A DNA stretch of 64,000 nt from Spartobacteria bacterium UBA695 (GTDB taxonomy: Bacteria > Verrucomicrobiota > Verrucomicrobiia > Chthoniobacterales > Chthoniobacteraceae), in contig DBMP01000015.1 of assembly GCA_002298145.1 (NCBI GenBank), positions 306,507 through 370,506 of the forward strand, read 5' to 3'. The notes below the pieces were generated by a model. The model ran no database searches. It was given only the letters and a program-made list of their open reading frames with translations, and was not told the origin of the DNA. Made by a program: the position numbers and the translations under genes. Positions 7,539-15,949 of the stretch are shown in pieces; positions within the stretch are counted from its first letter, which is position 1; every line of letters begins with the position of its first letter.

Positions 7539-9257
7539 ATGGATCGTAAAAGCATCGTTGGGATCGGGCTCGCCATTCTGGTCTTCGTCTTCGCCCAGCA
7601 CCAGCAGTTGAAGCACCAGCGCCTCAACCCCGCCCCGGCCACTCCCTCCACCTCCTCCGAGGCCCAAGCCTCCACCACCCCTTCCGCGGCCCCGACAACG
7701 GCCCCCGAGACCGCCGCCGCCATCCCCGCGGCCCCGGCAGCCCCGCTTGAAGCCGCCCCCACGGCCACCGTTCCCGAGGAAACCCAGGTCGTCGGCAACG
7801 GCGCGGTGGACTACACCTTCACCAACCTCGGCGGCGGCATCGCCTCCCTCAAGCTCCTCAACCACCAGGGCGCCCAACCCGGAGAGCGGATGGTCCTCAA
7901 CAACGGCGCTTCGCACCCGATCGGCGCACTCGTCCTCCACCCCGAGAAAGCCCCTAACACCCCCTACACCGTCACGGTAGACGGCGACCGCGTCATCTGC
8001 GAGACCACGGTGCCCCCGGGCATCTCCGTCAAAAAGACCTACACCCTCAACCGCGACCCGAAAGCGGCCTACCGCCTCGGCCTGGAAGTCGTCTTCCAGA
8101 ACAAGAGCGCCGGAGCCGTCGACTACCCCGCCTACTACGTCTTTACCGGCCTGGCCCACCTGCTCCACGGCAGCGACGTCCCGATGTACATCGGCTTCGA
8201 CTACTTCGCCGGGCACTCCAACTCCTTTATCACCCCGAACTGGTTCGACGCGGGCCGCATCCCGCTCATCGGCATCGAGACCTCCGCCGCCAAGCCCTTC
8301 TACGCCCAATCTCCCGGCAACGTCCTCTGGGCAGGCGTGCGCAACCAGTACTTCACCACCATGCTCCTGCCCGAGGGGACCACGGGCCAGGGCGTCTGGG
8401 CCCGGCAGGTCCCCGGCAAGCTCGATGAGCACGACGTCAAAGGCATCGAAGGCTTCCTCGAAATGCCCGGCTTCAAGCTCGTCCCGGGCGAGACCGTTCG
8501 CAAAAACTTCACCGTCTACTCCGGCCCCGCCGAACTCGAAGCGCTCGCAGCCCTTGGCAGCAACGCCACGGCCATGACCTACCTCGACCGCTGGTGGATC
8601 ACCCGCACCGTCGGCACCGTCCTCCTGCGCTCCATGAACACCCTGCAAGGCTTCCTCCACAGCTACGCCTGGGCGATCATCGTACTGACCTTCATCGTCC
8701 GGGGCCTGCTCTGGCCGATCCAGGGCCGCGCCAACCGCTCCATGAAGCGCATGCAGCTCCTCATGCCCAAGCAGACCGAGCTGCGCGACAAATACAAAGA
8801 CGACCCGGCCCGGATGAACCAGGAGGTCATGAAGCTCTACAAACAGTACGGCGTCAACCCCCTCTCGGGCTGTCTGCCGATGCTCATCCAAATCCCCATC
8901 TTCATCGGCTTCTACTCGATGCTCGGCACCGCGGTGGAACTGCGCAACTCCAGCTTCCTCTGGGTTCACGACCTCTCCCGGCCCGACACCATCTTCTTCC
9001 TGGCCGGCTTCCCGGTGAACATCCTGCCCATCGCCATGGCCCTCACAATGGTCTGGCAGATGCAGCTCACCCCGAAGGCGGGCGACCCCTCCCAGCAGAA
9101 GATCATGATGCTCATGCCGCTCATCTTCGTGGTCTTCACCTACAACTTCGCCTCGGCCCTGGCCCTCTACTACACCGTCCAGAACCTCCTCTCAATCCTC
9201 CAGCTCTACGTCACGCGCAACCAACCGATGCCCGCGCTGGAAAAAACCAAGAAATAA
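7539..9257 (+). CDS. yidC: Membrane protein insertase YidC (Oxa1 family)
   Basis: 572 residues, the Gram-negative form: an N-terminal membrane helix (residues 5-20), a Pro/Ala/Thr-rich linker to about 85, a large periplasmic beta domain to about 345, and the conserved insertase core with helices near LHSYAWAIIVLTFIVRGLLW, LSGCLPMLIQIPIFIGFYSM, FLAGFPVNILPIAMALTM and FVVFTYNFASALALYYTVQN. The hydrophilic-groove arginine is in the first core helix (FIVRGLLWP). The linker is more Ala/Pro-rich than in enterobacteria. It inserts membrane proteins alone or with SecYEG. Confidence 0.98.
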   Translation: MDRKSIVGIGLAILVFVFAQHQQLKHQRLNPAPATPSTSSEAQASTTPSAAPTTAPETAAAIPAAPAAPLEAAPTATVPEETQVVGNGAVDYTFTNLGGGIASLKLLNHQGAQPGERMVLNNGASHPIGALVLHPEKAPNTPYTVTVDGDRVICETTVPPGISVKKTYTLNRDPKAAYRLGLEVVFQNKSAGAVDYPAYYVFTGLAHLLHGSDVPMYIGFDYFAGHSNSFITPNWFDAGRIPLIGIETSAAKPFYAQSPGNVLWAGVRNQYFTTMLLPEGTTGQGVWARQVPGKLDEHDVKGIEGFLEMPGFKLVPGETVRKNFTVYSGPAELEALAALGSNATAMTYLDRWWITRTVGTVLLRSMNTLQGFLHSYAWAIIVLTFIVRGLLWPIQGRANRSMKRMQLLMPKQTELRDKYKDDPARMNQEVMKLYKQYGVNPLSGCLPMLIQIPIFIGFYSMLGTAVELRNSSFLWVHDLSRPDTIFFLAGFPVNILPIAMALTMVWQMQLTPKAGDPSQQKIMMLMPLIFVVFTYNFASALALYYTVQNLLSILQLYVTRNQPMPALEKTKK

Positions 9258-9358
9258 GAGGCCAAGGATTGATCGGAAATCAGAAATAATTTTAATTTCT
9301 TTCCCTGAGTTCGTGAGTTCCTAATGTAATAGCCCGAACGAACACATCACCCCTCGTC

Positions 9359-9817
9359 ATGAAACAGACGCCAAAGGAAATCCTCGACACCCTGCTGGGC
9401 TGCCTCGGGTTTGCGTTTGAGATCGAGGAAGTCGAGACAGAACACGGCCTGACCCTCCAGGTCTACTCCAACGAAGGCGAAGCGCTCACCGGCCCCTCGG
9501 GCCAGCGCATTGAGGACTTGCAGTACCTCGTCAACCGCGTCCTGCAAGCGCAAGACCCGACCAGCCCCAAAGTACAGGTCGACGTCGAGCATTACCGCGA
9601 CATGCGCAACGACGCCCTCCTGGCCCGGGTGCGCAAAATCGCCGATAACGTCCGGGAGACGGGCCTCCCGTTTCACCTTGAGCCGATGAACTCCTACGAT
9701 CGCAGGCTCATCCACAACGCGTTCAAAGACGATCCGCAAATCGCCACTTGGAGCCCGAACGATGACGCCCGGTTGAAGCGGATCACGCTAAAAATCCGCT
9801 CTCATGATCACCCCTGA
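9359..9817 (+). CDS. jag: KH-R3H RNA-binding protein (Jag/KhpB without Jag_N)
   Basis: 152 residues. The N-terminal part (about 1-75) fits the KH-like domain of Jag, with an GPSGQRIEDLQYLVNRVL stretch in place of the usual GKRG-type loop and helix; the C-terminal part (about 80-150) is an R3H domain (RNDALLARVRKIADNV, then PMNSYDRRLIHNAF with the Arg-x3-His core). Jag proteins normally carry an additional N-terminal Jag_N domain, absent here. It sits after yidC as in many bacteria. The last 14 bp overlap thiM. RNA binding is expected from the domains; targets are unknown. Confidence 0.85.
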   Translation: MKQTPKEILDTLLGCLGFAFEIEEVETEHGLTLQVYSNEGEALTGPSGQRIEDLQYLVNRVLQAQDPTSPKVQVDVEHYRDMRNDALLARVRKIADNVRETGLPFHLEPMNSYDRRLIHNAFKDDPQIATWSPNDDARLKRITLKIRSHDHP

Positions 9818-10604
9818 ACTACTCTGGAGCCACGTCGAAACAGTCCGCGCCAAAGCCCCCCTTGTCCATAGCATCACCAACCTCGTGGTGATGAACCTCA
9901 ACGCCAACGCGCTCCTGGCCCTAGGCGCCTCGCCCATCATGGCGCACGAACCCGAGGAACTCCCCGACTTAATGGCCATCGCCTCCGCGCTGGTGCTCAA
10001 CATCGGCACACTCGACAAAGCCTGGATCGGCAGCATGAAAGTCGCCGCCCGCGAAGCCTACAAACGGGCCGTCCCGCTCGTCATCGACCCCGTCGGAGCC
10101 GGAGCCTCGCGCCTGCGCACCGAGACAGCCCTGGCCCTCATCGCCGAGGGGCAGCCCGCCGTCATCCGCGCCAACGCCTCCGAGTTACTGGCGCTGGCCG
10201 GGGGAGCCGTTAACACCAAGGGCGTGGACAGCACCCACACCGCCACCCAAGCGCGCGACGCCGCCCGCAGCCTCGCCCTGGAGTTCCGCTGCACGGTCGT
10301 CGCCAGCGGCGAGACCGACCTCGTCACCAATGGCCGCGAGACCTGGCACCTGGGCGGCGGCTCAGCCCTCATGCCGCGCATCACCGGCATGGGCTGCACG
10401 TGCAGCGCCATTGTCGGAGCCTTCGCCGCGGTGGCCGACCCGCTGGATGCCGCAGCCGCTGGCATGGCCATCATGAAAGTCGCCGCCGAGCTAGCCGCCG
10501 GAAAAGCCTCGGGCCCCGGCTCCATGCAAGTCCATTTCCTCGATGCCCTTTATTCGCTAAGCCGCGCCGATTTCCTGGGCCACGTCAAACTGACTCGCGC
10601 ATGA
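9804..10604 (+). CDS. thiM: Hydroxyethylthiazole kinase
   Basis: 266 residues. Phosphorylates 4-methyl-5-(2-hydroxyethyl)thiazole in thiamine salvage. Family landmarks are VHSITNLVVMNLNANALLALGASPIMAH at the N-terminus, LVIDPVGAGASRLRT, VIRANASELLALAG and MPRITGMGCTCSAIVGAF, the last including the catalytic Cys. The start overlaps jag by 14 bp and the stop overlaps thiE by ATGA. No TPP riboswitch-like element precedes it, so it is probably read from the yidC-jag transcript. Confidence 0.96.
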   Translation: MITPELLWSHVETVRAKAPLVHSITNLVVMNLNANALLALGASPIMAHEPEELPDLMAIASALVLNIGTLDKAWIGSMKVAAREAYKRAVPLVIDPVGAGASRLRTETALALIAEGQPAVIRANASELLALAGGAVNTKGVDSTHTATQARDAARSLALEFRCTVVASGETDLVTNGRETWHLGGGSALMPRITGMGCTCSAIVGAFAAVADPLDAAAAGMAIMKVAAELAAGKASGPGSMQVHFLDALYSLSRADFLGHVKLTRA

Positions 10605-11242
10605 GCCGCGACCTATCGGTTTACCTCGTCATCGGGCGCGATTTCACCGCCGGACGCGACCTGCTGGAGGTCGTCGCCGAGGCGGTGGCGGGCGGCGTAA
10701 CGCTCGTGCAGCTTCGCGAAAAGGAGGCGAATTTGCGCGAATTCACCGAGCTGGCCCGGGCATTAAAGACCCTCCTGGCCCCGACGCGCACCCCCCTTTT
10801 CATCAACGACGACGTCACCGTGGCGCGGAGCGTCGGCGCAGAGGGCATTCACCTGGGCCAGAGCGATCTCCCCGTGGCCGAGGCGCGCCGCCTGCTGGGC
10901 CCGGCGATCCGCATCGGCCTTTCCGTGGAGAACCGCCAGCAAGCGCTCGCGGCGGAAGCGCTGGAGGTCGATTACCTCGGCATCAGCCCCGTCTTCCCCT
11001 CGGCCAGCAAAACGGACACCGCCCCCCCCTGGGGCCTGGAGGGCCTCGCCTGGGCGCGCGCCCATAGCCGCCACCGGCTGGTCGGCATCGGCGGCATCCA
11101 CCAGGCCAACGCCGCCGGGGTCATCCGCGCCGGAGCCGACGGCGTGGCAGTCATCTCGGCCATCGCCTCGGCCCCCTCCCCGCGCCAGGCGGCGGAGGAG
11201 TTGAGCAAAACCGTGCTGGCAGCAAAGGGCCAATGCCATTAG
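10601..11242 (+). CDS. thiE: Thiamine-phosphate synthase
   Basis: 213 residues. Joins HMP-PP and thiazole phosphate to thiamine phosphate, the step after ThiM. TIM-barrel motifs: VTLVQLREK (about 37-45), FINDDVTVARSVGAEGIHLGQ (about 67-87), YLGISPVFPSASKTD (about 125-139) and LVGIGGIHQANA (about 157-168). The start is fixed by the ATGA overlap with thiM. ThiM and ThiE together make a salvage pair; de novo thiC or thiG are not in the window. Confidence 0.96.
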   Translation: MSRDLSVYLVIGRDFTAGRDLLEVVAEAVAGGVTLVQLREKEANLREFTELARALKTLLAPTRTPLFINDDVTVARSVGAEGIHLGQSDLPVAEARRLLGPAIRIGLSVENRQQALAAEALEVDYLGISPVFPSASKTDTAPPWGLEGLAWARAHSRHRLVGIGGIHQANAAGVIRAGADGVAVISAIASAPSPRQAAEELSKTVLAAKGQCH

Positions 11243-11255
11243 GATAGACCCTTCC

Positions 11256-12848
11256 ATGCAATCCGAGATTTCCAGGCGGCGCACCTTCGCCATCATTTCC
11301 CACCCCGACGCGGGCAAGACCACGCTGACCGAAAAGCTCCTCCTCTACGGCGGCGCAGTCCAGCTCGCCGGGTCCGTCACGGCCCGCAAGAGCCAGCGCG
11401 CGGCCACCTCGGACTGGATGGAACTCGAACGCAAACGCGGCATCTCGGTCAGTTCCACTGTTCTGCAATTCGACTACGACGGCTATCGCGTCAACCTCCT
11501 GGACACCCCCGGCCACAAAGACTTCTCCGAGGACACCTACCGCGTGCTGACCGCCGTGGACGCCGTCGTCATGGTCATCGACGCGGGCAAAGGCATCGAG
11601 AGCCAGACGCGCAAACTCTTCGAAGTCTGCCGCCGCCGGGGCGTGCCGATCTTCACCTTCATGAACAAAGTCGACCGCCCCACGCGCGACCCCATCGAGC
11701 TGGTCGACGAGCTGGAGAGCGTGCTCGGCATCGGCGCGTTCCCGGTCAACTGGCCGCTCGGAACCGGCTTCGGCTTCAAGGGCGTCTACGACCGCCAGGC
11801 CAAGGAGCTGCACCTCTTCGAACGGACCAAAATGGGGGCCTACCGCGCCCCGGTAACGGTCACAAGCCTGGACGAACCGCTCGTGCGCGAGCAGGTGGAC
11901 CCGGCGGATTACTCGCGCTTTGTCGAGGAGCTGGAAATGCTCGAACTGGCAGGCCGCGAATACTCGGAGGAGGCAGTGCTCTCCGGCACACTCACCCCCG
12001 TCTTTTTCGGCAGCGCCATGAACAACTTCGGCGTACAGCTGCTGCTCGACTCTTTTTTGGCGAAATCCGCCCCCCCCGCCCCACGCCGCTCGGCCGCCGG
12101 AATGGTCAACCCGACCGATCCCGCCTTCTCCGGCTTTGTCTTCAAAATTCAGGCCAACATGGACCCGAAGCACCGCGACCGCATCGCCTTTGTGCGCGTT
12201 TGCTCCGGCAAGTTCGAGCGCGACATGACGGTGACCCACGCGCAATCGGGCAAAAAAGTGCGCCTCTCCAGCTCGCACAAGCTCTTTGGCCAGGAACGCG
12301 AAACCGTGGACGAAGCCTGGCCCGGCGACATCGTGGGCCTGGTGGGCCATAGCGAATTTGGCATCGGCGACACCCTCACCGAAGACGCCGCCATCGCGTT
12401 TAACGAAATCCCGCGCTTCGCCCCCGAGTGCTTCGCCTATTTGCAGAACCCCAACCCGGGCAAGTTCAAGCAATTCCGCCAAGGGCTCGACCAGCTCTTG
12501 CAGGAAGGCGTCATTCAGGTCTTTTACCTGCGCGATTCCGACCAGCGCATCCCGCTCTTGGCGGCAGTCGGCCCGCTGCAATTCGAGGTCGTGCAGTACC
12601 GCCTGGAGAGCGAATACGGCGCGGCCTCGCGGCTCGAATCCGTGCCGTGGGAGATCGTCAAATGGCTCAAAGCCGGGACCGCCCCCTCCGAAATCGCTGA
12701 GATGAAGCTCCCGACCGGCTGCCGCATCGCCTACGACGCCGAAGACCAGCCCGTGGTCCTCTTCCCCAGCCAGTGGACGATGGATTATTTCATCAAGCAG
12801 AACCCGGAAGCTAAGCTGTTTAACTTGTCGGCGGATTCGAAGGGATAA
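11256..12848 (+). CDS. prfC: Peptide chain release factor 3
   Basis: 530 residues, usual RF3 length. GTPase that recycles RF1/RF2 after termination. G1 is SHPDAGKTTLTEKLL (about 17-31), G2 region RGISVSSTVLQF, G3 DTPGHKDFSEDTYR, G4 NKVDR. The C-terminal domain has the RF3 pattern FFGSAMNNFGVQLLLDSFL and FKIQANMDPKHRDRIAFVRV. It lies 13 bp after thiE in the same direction and may be co-transcribed with it. Confidence 0.97.
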   Translation: MQSEISRRRTFAIISHPDAGKTTLTEKLLLYGGAVQLAGSVTARKSQRAATSDWMELERKRGISVSSTVLQFDYDGYRVNLLDTPGHKDFSEDTYRVLTAVDAVVMVIDAGKGIESQTRKLFEVCRRRGVPIFTFMNKVDRPTRDPIELVDELESVLGIGAFPVNWPLGTGFGFKGVYDRQAKELHLFERTKMGAYRAPVTVTSLDEPLVREQVDPADYSRFVEELEMLELAGREYSEEAVLSGTLTPVFFGSAMNNFGVQLLLDSFLAKSAPPAPRRSAAGMVNPTDPAFSGFVFKIQANMDPKHRDRIAFVRVCSGKFERDMTVTHAQSGKKVRLSSSHKLFGQERETVDEAWPGDIVGLVGHSEFGIGDTLTEDAAIAFNEIPRFAPECFAYLQNPNPGKFKQFRQGLDQLLQEGVIQVFYLRDSDQRIPLLAAVGPLQFEVVQYRLESEYGAASRLESVPWEIVKWLKAGTAPSEIAEMKLPTGCRIAYDAEDQPVVLFPSQWTMDYFIKQNPEAKLFNLSADSKG

Positions 12849-12927
12849 ATAGCCGCAAAAAGGCGCAACAGGTCTATCACTGATATGACTTGTCGCAGGA
12901 ACAGAACCGGCGCAAATTCGGCCCGTT

Positions 12928-13536
12928 ATGGAATTGTTCCGATCATGGCTAGGTATTTTCGGGTTGGTTTTCCTGTTTTTGGGCCTACCCATCGCAGTCC
13001 TCTTGATTCTGCTCGGGACGATTTTCAAAACGTGGTACGTTCGCTGGCTGCTGGCGCTGGTAATTTGGGGCCTCTTTGTCTCTTCTCTTCCGTCTCCTCA
13101 CTCGATTCCCGAGGGATACCGGCTTCAGTTCGAAGCCAAGACAAACATGGAACATCTCTACCCCGCCCTGGTTGCTTACCAAAAAGACCACGGGGGCCAA
13201 TGGCCTTTGACATTCGCCGAGCTAGTTCCCCGCTATGTCTCCCAAGACCAAATCGGATGGTTCTATGCCCGAAGCAAACTTGGCCCAATTAGCCGGGAAC
13301 AAAAGGCAGCGGAGCAGGACCCATCCGAAATCGACCGGAGCGGCCAGTTTGTTTCACTCTCCGGCCAAGGCGGGATGCTGGCGACAGCAAAAACTCCCAT
13401 CATCAAACGCACTTTGGGCCTTCCGTGGTCTGAGCGCCATTTTTGCGTCATTTTAACCACGGATGGTCAAATCCAAACCGTCACGAACGAGGATTACCGC
13501 CAGCGGTTCAGACACGCCAAGGCCCAGGCCCGCTAG
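12928..13536 (+). CDS. Hypothetical membrane-anchored protein with pseudopilin-like export domain
   Basis: 202 residues. Two hydrophobic segments at about 7-30 and 37-52 are followed by an extracytoplasmic domain. The segment LYPALVAYQKDHGGQWPLTFAELVP resembles the helix-then-layout seen in the mature part of type II pseudopilins, where a helix is followed by a Tyr-x-x-x-x-G-x-W-P phrase. Base composition is visibly less GC-rich than in the neighbours (prfC and the CBS protein), which suggests a later arrival or weak codon selection. No prepilin cleavage motif is present. Function unknown. Confidence 0.6.
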   Translation: MELFRSWLGIFGLVFLFLGLPIAVLLILLGTIFKTWYVRWLLALVIWGLFVSSLPSPHSIPEGYRLQFEAKTNMEHLYPALVAYQKDHGGQWPLTFAELVPRYVSQDQIGWFYARSKLGPISREQKAAEQDPSEIDRSGQFVSLSGQGGMLATAKTPIIKRTLGLPWSERHFCVILTTDGQIQTVTNEDYRQRFRHAKAQAR

Positions 13537-13538
13537 CC

Positions 13539-14909
13539 TTACGCCTCCGGCTTCCGCTTAAAGTGGAGCTGCTCCACGCGGCGGCCATCGCACTTCGAGA
13601 TGGTCACTTCGTAACCGTCGATGGAGACCTTTTCGCCCTGTGAAGGAAGGCGCCCGATCAGGTTCGTCACATAGCCGCCGATCGTGCTCACATCCGGGCT
13701 CTCCAGGTCGAGCCCGGCGACGTCGTTGAGCTCGTAGAGGCCAAAGATGCCTTTGACGTAAAATTCGTTGTCGCTGATGCGACGGAACTCCGCCTCCTCA
13801 ACGTCGAATTCGTCCTGGATCGAGCCGACCAGCTCCTCCATGACGTTGTCCAGCGTCACGATGCCGACCGTGCCGCCGTACTCGTCCACGACCAGCGCCA
13901 GGTGGGCGTGCTTGGTTAGAAAGAGCTTGAGGAGCTTCTCCAGCGGCATCATTTCCGGCACGGGGAGGATCTCCCGCTTGATGGTGGCCAGATCCGGCGC
14001 GGCCTTGTGTTGCAGGGTCAGGCCCATCAGGTCTTTGATGTGGACCAGGCCGATGGTGTTATCCAGGTGCCCCTGGCAAAGCGGGAAGCGGGTGTGGCGC
14101 GAATCCTGGGCGATTTTGAGGTTCTCCTCGAAGTTGTTTTCCAGGTCGAGCGTCACCACTTCGCCGCGCGGCGTCATAATGTCGCGCACGACGAGCCGCC
14201 GCAGGTCCAGGGCGTTGATCAGGATCTCCTTGCCCATGGGCGAGACTTCGTCGGCCTTCTCGCTTTCAGTCAGGATGACGCGCAGCTCCTCCTCGCTATG
14301 GCCGATCTCGTGCTCGCTGGCGGGCTGCACCTTGAAGCAGCGCGAGAGGATGAAATTGGCCGCGTTATTGAGCAGCGAAATGGCCGGGCCGAACCCGATG
14401 GCGAACCAATGCAGGGGCCGGGAAACCCAGAGCGTGGCCGAAAGCGGCTTGCGGATGGCAAGGCTTTTGGGCACCAGCTCGCCCATGACGATGTGGGCAA
14501 CGGTGATCAACGAAAAGGCGAGGGCGAAGGAGACCGTATGGACCAGCGCCATATTGGTGATGCCCGCCAGGTGGAAAAACGGCTCCACCATCCGGGCCAG
14601 GAACGGTTCGCCCAGCCACCCAAGGCCGAGGCTGGCTAGCGTAATGCCGAGCTGGGTGGCAGAAAGATAGGCGTCGAGGTGCCGGGTGATCTCGCCCGAA
14701 AGCTTGGCGCGCGAATCTCCCTCCTCGATCAACGGCTCCAGCTGAGTGGAGCGCACCTTGACGATGGAAAACTCCGACGCGACGAAAAACGCGTTCAGCA
14801 GCACCAGCAGGCCGATGACCAGGAGCTTAAGAAAGATGACGTCGGCCGATTCCCACTCCGCCGCGGGCGCGGAGGCCGTGGATAGGGCCAGCAGCATCGA
14901 GAAATTCAT
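13539..14909 (-). CDS. CNNM/CBS-domain membrane protein (HlyC/CorC family)
   Basis: 456 residues. An N-terminal CNNM (DUF21) membrane domain (about 20-205, with VASEFSIVKVRSTQLEPL and TLASLGLGWLGEPFL) is followed by a CBS-domain pair (about 225-345, with MTPRGEVVTLD and DEYGGTVGIVTLDNVMEELVG) and a C-terminal CorC_HlyC domain (about 360-450). The family is linked to Mg2+ or Co2+ homeostasis at the inner membrane; the ion here is not known. The tail ends 2 bp from the convergent gene. Confidence 0.9.
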   Translation of the reverse strand: MNFSMLLALSTASAPAAEWESADVIFLKLLVIGLLVLLNAFFVASEFSIVKVRSTQLEPLIEEGDSRAKLSGEITRHLDAYLSATQLGITLASLGLGWLGEPFLARMVEPFFHLAGITNMALVHTVSFALAFSLITVAHIVMGELVPKSLAIRKPLSATLWVSRPLHWFAIGFGPAISLLNNAANFILSRCFKVQPASEHEIGHSEEELRVILTESEKADEVSPMGKEILINALDLRRLVVRDIMTPRGEVVTLDLENNFEENLKIAQDSRHTRFPLCQGHLDNTIGLVHIKDLMGLTLQHKAAPDLATIKREILPVPEMMPLEKLLKLFLTKHAHLALVVDEYGGTVGIVTLDNVMEELVGSIQDEFDVEEAEFRRISDNEFYVKGIFGLYELNDVAGLDLESPDVSTIGGYVTNLIGRLPSQGEKVSIDGYEVTISKCDGRRVEQLHFKRKPEA

Positions 14910-14949
14910 AAAGGTTACCGCCTAAGGGGAACCGAATCTTTGCAAAAGC

Positions 14950-14980
14950 AACGGCTCGCCGCGAACTCACGGCGAGCCGA
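14950..14980 (-). terminator. Rho-independent terminator of rpsN
   Basis: Arms ggctcgccg and cggcgagcc with an 8-nt loop; on the minus strand they are followed by ttgcttttgc. It lies 63 bp downstream of rpsN and just upstream of the CNNM/CBS gene start. Confidence 0.7.
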
Positions 14981-15042
14981 AAAGCAGTTAAAATGGAAAC
15001 CGGCGGTAGATGCCGCGCGGGACCAAGATCGACCGGGCTGGG

Positions 15043-15312
15043 CTACCAGCTCGACTTCGTGATCCCGGGGATGAGGCCGTTGGAAGCCAGCTCGCGGAAA
15101 GCGATACGGGAAAGTTGGAAGCGGCGGATAAAGCCATGGCGGCGGCCACTGGCGCGGCAACGGTTAACGAGGCGCACAGGGCTGGCGTCGCGCGGAAGCT
15201 GCTGCAGGCCGACATAATCGCCCTTCGCTTTGAGTTCAGCGCGCAGGGCGGCGTACTTGGCAACAGTAAGGCGTTTGCGTTTTTCTTTTTCGATCCAGCT
15301 CGTTTTAGCCAT
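15043..15312 (-). CDS. rpsN: 30S ribosomal protein S14
   Basis: 89 residues, the zinc-independent type: no CxxC pairs are present. Begins MAKTSWIEKEKRKRLTVAKY and ends with RLVNRCRASGRRHGFIRRF and LASNGLIPGITKSSW, the standard S14 tail. It stands outside the large ribosomal operon, which suggests an independently regulated copy; whether a second (zinc-type) S14 exists cannot be seen here. The in-frame region upstream of the ATG at 15312 runs antisense to other features and is not part of the gene. Confidence 0.96.
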   Translation of the reverse strand: MAKTSWIEKEKRKRLTVAKYAALRAELKAKGDYVGLQQLPRDASPVRLVNRCRASGRRHGFIRRFQLSRIAFRELASNGLIPGITKSSW

Positions 15313-15500
15313 ATAAAATTCTTTAGAAAGGGCGAACAATCTAGAGCCCTCGGAAGGATTTGCAATCTTTTTTTTCCTTTTGCGATGCTTCCATCTGCCG
15401 CGCTTTGGTGGCGGGAAGCTTCCGGCAAAGGTCGGCTCCATTCGCCAGTTCCATTCTTTGAGTAGCGAGTTTGAGCGGCGATGCCAGTCTTTCAAAAAAC

Positions 15501-15590
15501 TGGCGGAGGGAGAGGGATTCGAACCCTCGTTACCGGTAAAGGTAAACACGCTTTCCAGGCGTGCGCGTTAGACCACTCTGCCATCCCTCC
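15501..15590 (-). tRNA. tRNA-Ser(GGA)
   Basis: On the minus strand a 90-nt tRNA including an encoded CCA end. Acceptor stem GGAGGGA pairs with TCCCTCC, the anticodon stem-loop is cacgc-ctggaaa-gcgtg with anticodon GGA, a long variable arm (typical of serine tRNAs) follows, and the T loop is gggTTCGAATCcc. It lies upstream of rpsN in the same direction. Confidence 0.95.
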
Positions 15591-15949
15591 TTATTTGCCC
15601 GGCGCATGAACCCGCGCCGACGTGGAAGGTGCAGCATGAGGGGAAACGCGGCGGAGTTCAACACCGAAATTCGTGCGTTTTCACCCATAGCCCCCCGCGC
15701 CAGCCACCCTTTGCCCCCCCGGAAAGGGCCGGTTTTCGGCGCAAAATCCACTCCACTTCGCATGCCGCTGCCCGGGCGGATGCCTCATGTTTTTAGCTTA
15801 TGTAAGTCCCTTGTGCCAAGCCACCTCGGGAAATCCCCGACCCTGGAAACCGACTTAAAACGGCTTGCTGCAACACGCCAAAAACTCTTTGCTGGTGTCT
15901 GCGCGATTTGCCATCGCACAAGTAGAAACAAACCGAAGAAAACCACATC
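15591..15949 (+). other. Intergenic region upstream of the outer-membrane barrel gene
   Basis: About 360 bp between the tRNA-Ser 5' end and the barrel gene, divergent on both sides, so it must hold promoters in both directions. I see no consensus promoter, palindrome or RNA motif that I can support. The last 60 bp before the ATG are A-rich. Confidence 0.4.

Noticed and set aside
9258..9358. TPP riboswitch before thiM
   Set aside because: Short gap contains only a weak AT hairpin; the conserved THI-box phrases are absent.
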